From positions 1 through 64,000 of the forward strand of contig JAJYJS010000007.1 of assembly GCA_021789215.1 (NCBI GenBank): a DNA stretch of 64,000 nt, written 5' to 3'. Below, in pieces: positions 59,182 to 64,000 of this stretch. The notes under the pieces are model-generated. The model was not told the origin of the DNA. It did not search any database and worked only from the letters and a program-made list of their open reading frames with translations. The translations under genes were made by a program, and so were the position numbers. Source of the stretch: Nitrospirota bacterium (GTDB lineage: Bacteria; Nitrospirota; Thermodesulfovibrionia; Thermodesulfovibrionales; JdFR-88). The stretch's first letter is position 1; each line of letters starts with the position of its first letter.

Positions 59182-59886
59182 CTACTTGCCCCTCCCGGAA
59201 CGCTCCAGTATCTTTTTAAAACTGCCAAGGGAGAAAAGGTGCGCGTATATCCATCCCATGAACCCCTGCCGGACCATCGAGACAATCTCGGAGTCCTGCA
59301 GCTTCATGAGCGCCTTCTCGTCCACCATCAGGAGATTTTTGAGAGTGAACTTGCCGCCTTTGGCCAGCGTTATATTGGCGTCCACCGCCTTGAAGAGGTT
59401 CAGGCTTTTCAGGAGCGACGTGAAGACGCCCGTTATGGCATGCTGGTTGTTGTATATCCTCAGGAACTCTATAATCTTCTTCAGCTCCGGGGTCTGCTCC
59501 TCCTCGTCCGTAAAGAGCCTCATCCCCTCCTTCGCGTCGAAGCCGGCGTATTCGGAATCCACGCACACAGTAAGCGACCCGTCCGCCGCGAGTCCCTCGG
59601 CCAGTATGAAGGGAACCCTCCTTATGTATCCGGGCACGTAAGCCCCTTCCTCCCACTTGCCTTCTTCGTCCACGAAGAGGTTGCTCTTTATCCCGAGCAC
59701 CGCCACGGGGGTTATCCTGTCGTTCGACCCCATGAACACTACCGGGTAGTCCTTTGACGCGTCCACGAATTCATGGCCCGTCAGGATGCACGAATTGAAC
59801 CCGCGGGCAAAGCCGTAGTCCTTGACTGGAGCGATCTTTAAATCCCTGTGCGTTTTCGAGTTGATTGCAACCGGCTTCGAATACAT
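59182..59886 (-). CDS. SapC-family protein
   Basis: FNSCILTGHEFVDASKDYPVVFMG...PGYIRRVPFILAE...SEYAGFDAKEGMRLF. Confidence 0.85.
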   Translation of the reverse strand: MYSKPVAINSKTHRDLKIAPVKDYGFARGFNSCILTGHEFVDASKDYPVVFMGSNDRITPVAVLGIKSNLFVDEEGKWEEGAYVPGYIRRVPFILAEGLAADGSLTVCVDSEYAGFDAKEGMRLFTDEEEQTPELKKIIEFLRIYNNQHAITGVFTSLLKSLNLFKAVDANITLAKGGKFTLKNLLMVDEKALMKLQDSEIVSMVRQGFMGWIYAHLFSLGSFKKILERSGRGK

Positions 59887-60033
59887 TTTTATAAAACCTC
59901 TTTCTCTAAAATGTCGCGTTCCTTAAATCCCGCGTCGCTCTTTACCATTCCGGCCAGGATTTTACCTTCATAAAACCCGCCGGGATCTTTCTTGAGAAGG
60001 ATTCCCGGCAAAACAGGGAATTCTGACAACCCT

Positions 60034-61638
60034 CTAGAATGTCCATAACGCCTGGAGATAATACATGGTGCTCTTGCCGTCCACGGTCTCGGACGGATGT
60101 ATCGGGTAACCCACGTCCCCGATCACCTGCAAGCCGATGGGAAGGTTCAGCCGCACGCCGTAGCCCCAGCCCGTAAGGGAAGTGGCCTTGCTCTCGCCAG
60201 GGGCCTGCTGCTTCCTGTAAACCGAACCGTTGTCCACGAAAAGCGCAAGCTGAAGCAATTGCGTGTTCGCAAGGGGCGCAAACCTGCCTTCAGCCGTAAG
60301 GGCATAGCCGTAGTCACCCAGGCTCTCTCCGAGCTGGAAGCCCCTTACCGAACCCTCGCCGCCAAGCGAATACTCTTCCGATACCACCAGAGGGTTGGTC
60401 GCATATTGGCCGGAACCTTTTAGCAGGAGGAAGACCCGTTTGGCAATCTTCTGGAACCTTGCGGCATCCAGGGTGAATTTGGTGAAATTGTTGTCCGCGC
60501 CGGGGCGGCTGGCCGTCGGGTCGTTCGCCTCCATTGCACCCAGGAAATGGCCCACGCCCTGGGTTACATAGAGAGACGCCGCCCAATTGCCGTTCAGGTC
60601 CGATTTGCTCATGTCCAGACCCACCCTGGCCGCAAGTATCTTGTCCTGGTTAAGTGTGGGGCCGTCGAAGACGGTCTCCTTGGCGTCTATCCAGTCCCAA
60701 CCCACCGTGCCGGTGAGGCTCAAAAGCCTGGTCTGGATGAAGGGATGGGTGGCATACATGCCGAACCCGCTTGACCTGCCCTTGAAGCCAAGGACCGCAA
60801 GCGGCCCGCCCACGTCGAAATTACCGTTTTGATAATATGCGCCAAGCCTCGTCCCCTTGCCGTCAATGGGCACGGCGTAATCCACCCTGCCGTAAGTGAA
60901 CTCATTCGGGTGCTCCCCGGCCACTCCGCGGAGCGTCAGCACCGAGCCCTGTATGGGCAGATTGCCGACGTTGAACGTCACCCCGCCGCGGTCCCTGCCG
61001 CCTGCATAGCTCTGGCCGAAGTTGTTGTATTCGACCGCGCCCGTGACCGGCAGGCCGCATTCGGCGGTCACCTCTATGTTCGAGGTGCCCGGGGCCTCGC
61101 CCGGCACCAGGAGCGCCGTCGCGTGCATGCGCGGCAACTGGTTCAAATCCAAAAGGGCGCGCTCCAGGTCCGCCTGGTTAAACGCCGGCGCGGCCATCAC
61201 CGGGTTGAACTGCCGCCGGATAAAGGATTCGGAATAGTACGGGTGTTTCCCCTTTATATCGACTTTGGCTATTTTCCCCTCGACGGCCTTCATGGCCACA
61301 ACGCCGCCTTCAGTCTTCTGCTCGGGCAAATACACGGTCGCCAGCACGTAGCCGCGGCTGTGGTAAAGTTCCGTCAACTGGATCGCGGCCTCTTTCAGGT
61401 CCGAAAGCGTGAGGGCCCTGCCCTCGTACTTTCTCAAAACCGGGGCAAAGTCCTTTTCCGTAAGGACCCGGTTGCCCGTGACCTGGATTTTTGAGATTTT
61501 TACCGCGTTCGAAGCGGGCACCGCGCCCGCCGCGGACGACCCGCCAGACGTTGATGCGCCCTTTGTTTGCGCATGCAAAAGACCCGGGACCAGTAAAAAA
61601 GAAAAAGACAGCAGAAGGACCAGAAACCTGTTTTTCAT
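60034..61638 (-). CDS. TpsB outer-membrane transporter (ShlB/FhaC/HecB family)
   Basis: Signal peptide from ATG 61638, POTRA-type region, ...EYSLGGEGSVRGFQLGESLGDYGYALTAEGRF beta-barrel signature, C-terminal aromatic. Confidence 0.93.
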   Translation of the reverse strand: MKNRFLVLLLSFSFLLVPGLLHAQTKGASTSGGSSAAGAVPASNAVKISKIQVTGNRVLTEKDFAPVLRKYEGRALTLSDLKEAAIQLTELYHSRGYVLATVYLPEQKTEGGVVAMKAVEGKIAKVDIKGKHPYYSESFIRRQFNPVMAAPAFNQADLERALLDLNQLPRMHATALLVPGEAPGTSNIEVTAECGLPVTGAVEYNNFGQSYAGGRDRGGVTFNVGNLPIQGSVLTLRGVAGEHPNEFTYGRVDYAVPIDGKGTRLGAYYQNGNFDVGGPLAVLGFKGRSSGFGMYATHPFIQTRLLSLTGTVGWDWIDAKETVFDGPTLNQDKILAARVGLDMSKSDLNGNWAASLYVTQGVGHFLGAMEANDPTASRPGADNNFTKFTLDAARFQKIAKRVFLLLKGSGQYATNPLVVSEEYSLGGEGSVRGFQLGESLGDYGYALTAEGRFAPLANTQLLQLALFVDNGSVYRKQQAPGESKATSLTGWGYGVRLNLPIGLQVIGDVGYPIHPSETVDGKSTMYYLQALWTF

Positions 61639-61840
61639 ATCACACACCCATTCATGAAATGATTGATTTTCGTTGAAAGCGGCATGAACCCGTATGCACG
61701 TGACCGCAACGGCCCCGCGTATATTTTCCGTTGAAACCGCATCTGGCTTTTCAACCTCCCCCAATTCTTCACTTAACCGCCATTTTCCTGAAAAAAAACT
61801 TGAACCGCTGGTCCGGCCCGGCAATCTGGAGCAAAATATA

Positions 61841-61857
61841 AGCAAAAAACGGGCCAA
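61841..61857 (-). promoter_or_regulatory. Sigma54-type -24/-12 promoter upstream of tpsB
   Basis: TTGGCCCGTTTTTTGCT; GG-N10-GC spacing exact. Confidence 0.55.
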
Positions 61858-61877
61858 ACCAAAAAAAGCAACTTTCC

Positions 61878-61910
61878 CACACACTTGCCAAGTGTGTGAT
61901 TATAATCACA
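61878..61910. promoter_or_regulatory. Two overlapping palindromes upstream of the tpsB promoter
   Basis: CACACACTTG-c-CAAGTGTGTG (61878-61898) and TGTGATTATAATCACA (61895-61910), the latter a TGTGA-N6-TCACA CRP/FNR-type site. Confidence 0.6.
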
Positions 61911-62118
61911 TGAAAATAGAATGTCAACAAGGAATTTACCTGGTATTTACCTGTAAAAATCCCCCTGAAAAATTCCGGCTGGAATGACAACCGGCCCAGG
62001 CCCGCAAACACGGATTGACGGCGCATTTCCACAATGTATAATTTACTTGGAAGCCTACAAAAGTGTGGTAAGCAGGTGCGTCCACGAAAAAACCCCAACC
62101 GAAAGGACAGGCCTGACC

Positions 62119-62658
62119 ATGAAAAGAAAACTTGCCGTAATCACCCTGTTTGCGTTGTTTGCCATATCGGCCTGCGCCAGCAGGCCAGCCATGAAGAGCG
62201 AATTCCTTGAGCAAGGCATAAGAGACGTTTCTCCCGTGGTAGTCGCCCAGAACCCCGGCTTGTTCGAAGGGAAGCTTTTCATCCTGGGCGGCATTATAGA
62301 AAACACCAGCGTGTCGGACGAAGGCACCGTGATACAGGCCGTGGATGTACCGGTGGTTGCGGACGGCAGGCCCGAAAGCGCCCTTGTTATGGAGGGACGG
62401 TACCTGGCCGTCTGGCCCAGGGCAAACGGCGCCCTCGACCCGGCGGTCTACGGGAAAGACAAATACATCAGCCTCGCCGGTTATTTCACCGGGCTAAGGG
62501 AAAAAACCCCCGTCTTTCAGATAGCACAGATACGCATATGGAAAAAACCGGACATCTTTACGCCGCCGCCCCCGCCTTATTACCCTTACTATGCGCCATA
62601 CTACTATACTCCATACGCACCTTACCGTCCGGCCTATCCTTACTGGTGGCCATTCTGA
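62119..62658 (+). CDS. Slp-family outer-membrane lipoprotein
   Basis: MKRKLAVITLFALFAISACASRP lipobox; VVVAQNPGLFEGKLFILGGIIENT; Pro/Tyr-rich C-terminus. Confidence 0.88.
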   Translation: MKRKLAVITLFALFAISACASRPAMKSEFLEQGIRDVSPVVVAQNPGLFEGKLFILGGIIENTSVSDEGTVIQAVDVPVVADGRPESALVMEGRYLAVWPRANGALDPAVYGKDKYISLAGYFTGLREKTPVFQIAQIRIWKKPDIFTPPPPPYYPYYAPYYYTPYAPYRPAYPYWWPF

Positions 62659-62666
62659 TGATACAC

Positions 62667-62697
62667 CCCCCCTCCCCTCACGGGAGGGGGGATTTTT
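62667..62697 (+). terminator. Rho-independent terminator after slp-like gene
   Basis: CCCCCCTCCC-ctcac-GGGAGGGGGG-ATTTTTT. Confidence 0.85.
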
Positions 62698-62913
62698 TCC
62701 TGTAATCCCTGATTTTTTTAATCCTCCGCCCTCGTCTAATCCTAAACCCTAACGTTGATATGCATTAGATGTGCTTTTTCCGTCATTCCGGGCTTTCATC
62801 TGCAATTTGTTTGCAACTACAGGTAAACAGGCGGGTCCCAAAAAAGGATGCAAGAAAATTCCTTGAGTCGGCATATCCTTGTGAGATAATTAAAGAAAGG
62901 AGGTGTTACCGCC

Positions 62914-63159
62914 ATGTCCATACCATACCGGTGCAGCCGATGCGCCAGCAATTCGCCAATCAGTTATTACCAGAGTGAAATCCAGGACCACATAAACCTG
63001 AACCACCCCGGAGAACCCGGCGTTTATGTCCAGAGCGGCATGATAAGCTGCTCTTACTGCGCGCTTGGTCCGTTCAGTGATACGGGAAGTTTTGACTCCC
63101 ATAATCATGCGATGCATGACGGCAATGCAAAAGGCGATCCCGTCTTCCCCTATGGCTAA
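62914..63159 (+). CDS. Small tandem C2H2-like zinc-binding protein
   Basis: AAAGGAGG SD; CSRC-x15-H-x4-H and CSYC-x13-HxHxxH. Confidence 0.65.
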   Translation: MSIPYRCSRCASNSPISYYQSEIQDHINLNHPGEPGVYVQSGMISCSYCALGPFSDTGSFDSHNHAMHDGNAKGDPVFPYG

Positions 63160-63715
63160 AGAGTGGAAAACATCTGCCGGAGTTCACGGTCAGACCAATT
63201 TCAAGGTATCCCATCCGGCTGACTGGGAACTGTACGTCCTGCCGGAGGCGGCTATCGTCGCCTGTCAACAGGACCCGAATGCGTTGGTAAGTTTTATGTG
63301 GAGCACAGGGACGGGAAGCATGGACCCATCCTCGCTGTTAAGCAGGACCATCCGGCATAACGATATCCGCGATTACGAAGTTATCCATGCTGAACCGGTC
63401 CGGACAATGCAGATGCCCGATACGGTCTTCCGGGCACTGGAGCAGGAGGCCCGATTCACATACCGCGGAGAGCGCTGCCATGCGCAAATTATAGTCCAAC
63501 TCACAAACGCCGTCTCTCCCTTTCTGCTTTTTTGGAGCGGGAGCATCATTTGGAAACAGGCGCCTGCATACAGGTGGGGACAATACAACGAGGTGGTAAG
63601 CAGGATTGTGGAAAGCTTAAGGATTGAACCGGCGGTGCCGCCAGATATACCCGCGAAGACCGGCGAAGAGAAGCCAGTTGAAGAACCCCGCGGCAGGGGC
63701 CGCGGGGATTCTTAA
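63152..63715 (+). CDS. Hypothetical protein, DcrB/PsbP-like appearance
   Basis: MAKEWKTSAGVHGQTNFKVSHPADWELYVLPEA...; start overlaps upstream stop (ATGGCTAA). Confidence 0.6.
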   Translation: MAKEWKTSAGVHGQTNFKVSHPADWELYVLPEAAIVACQQDPNALVSFMWSTGTGSMDPSSLLSRTIRHNDIRDYEVIHAEPVRTMQMPDTVFRALEQEARFTYRGERCHAQIIVQLTNAVSPFLLFWSGSIIWKQAPAYRWGQYNEVVSRIVESLRIEPAVPPDIPAKTGEEKPVEEPRGRGRGDS

Positions 63716-63716
63716 T
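63679..63716. terminator. Strong hairpin, likely terminator; second copy of the 14141-14178 element
   Basis: TGAAGAACCCCGCGGC-AGGG-GCCGCGGGGATTCTTAAT. Confidence 0.7.
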
Positions 63717-63769
63717 CAAAGAATTTTTTTGCGGCCCGCCTTAACCGTTCTTTGGCAACGCCTTCCCTC

Positions 63770-64000
63770 TTATTTCGGGTTGAACCTGTTCATGGCCTTC
63801 TCCAGACCCTCGGAGATTATTATCTCCACCGCGAGGGCGGCGGAAGAAACGGCCTCTTTCATTGAGACGGATTCCTCTTTGCTGAACTTTTGCAAGACGT
63901 ACGTTTCCGCGGGGACGGCGGGGTCTCTGCCTATTCCTATCCTGACCCTGATGAAGTTTATCGTCCCGGTCTCCCGGATGACGGACTCCACTCCCCTGTG
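63770..64000 (-). CDS. pth: Peptidyl-tRNA hydrolase, C-terminal part (runs off window)
   Basis: HRGVESVIRETGTINFIRVRIGIGRDPAVPAETYVLQKFSKEE. Confidence 0.85.
   Translation of the reverse strand, partial: HRGVESVIRETGTINFIRVRIGIGRDPAVPAETYVLQKFSKEESVSMKEAVSSAALAVEIIISEGLEKAMNRFNPK

Noticed and set aside
61639-61884. N-terminal extension of the TpsB ORF
   Set aside because: Precedes a good signal peptide at 61638 and runs through the sigma54-like promoter; treated as leader.
1-64000. CRISPR arrays, rRNA, prophage, IS elements, selC
   Set aside because: No regular short repeats with unique spacers, no transposase/integrase or phage genes, no rRNA-like sequence and no tRNA-Sec seen in intergenic DNA.

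Overview
A 64 kb window from a GC-rich bacterial chromosome. Gene content suggests an anaerobic or microaerophilic, motile bacterium, possibly of the Nitrospirota or Desulfobacterota type; this taxonomy is inference only. Most of the window is housekeeping: uvrD/pcrA, polA, recO, era, rnc, fabF-acpP-fabG, a pyrophosphatase-type HAD, glucan phosphorylase, debranching enzyme, a ClC channel, mscL and pth. The regions that stand out are: (1) hgcAB, the mercury methylation pair, with a recognisable promoter and a structured leader, divergent from a DsrC-like gene lacking the C-terminal redox cysteines; (2) a selD whose real start lies upstream of an in-frame TGA aligned with the catalytic Cys/Sec position, so the supplied ORF is truncated, plus a separate selB; (3) a roughly 22 kb same-strand two-partner-secretion locus, tpsB - sapC-like - TPR - giant 5.5k-residue Gly-rich TpsA - TPR-sulfotransferase - APS kinase, preceded by a sigma54-like promoter and overlapping palindromes, suggesting a candidate sulfation-coupled giant exoprotein system; (4) c-type cytochrome fusions to bd-like membrane proteins; (5) several regulatory motifs and small genes that a standard gene caller would miss. 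No CRISPR array, rRNA, intact tRNA or prophage was recognised.
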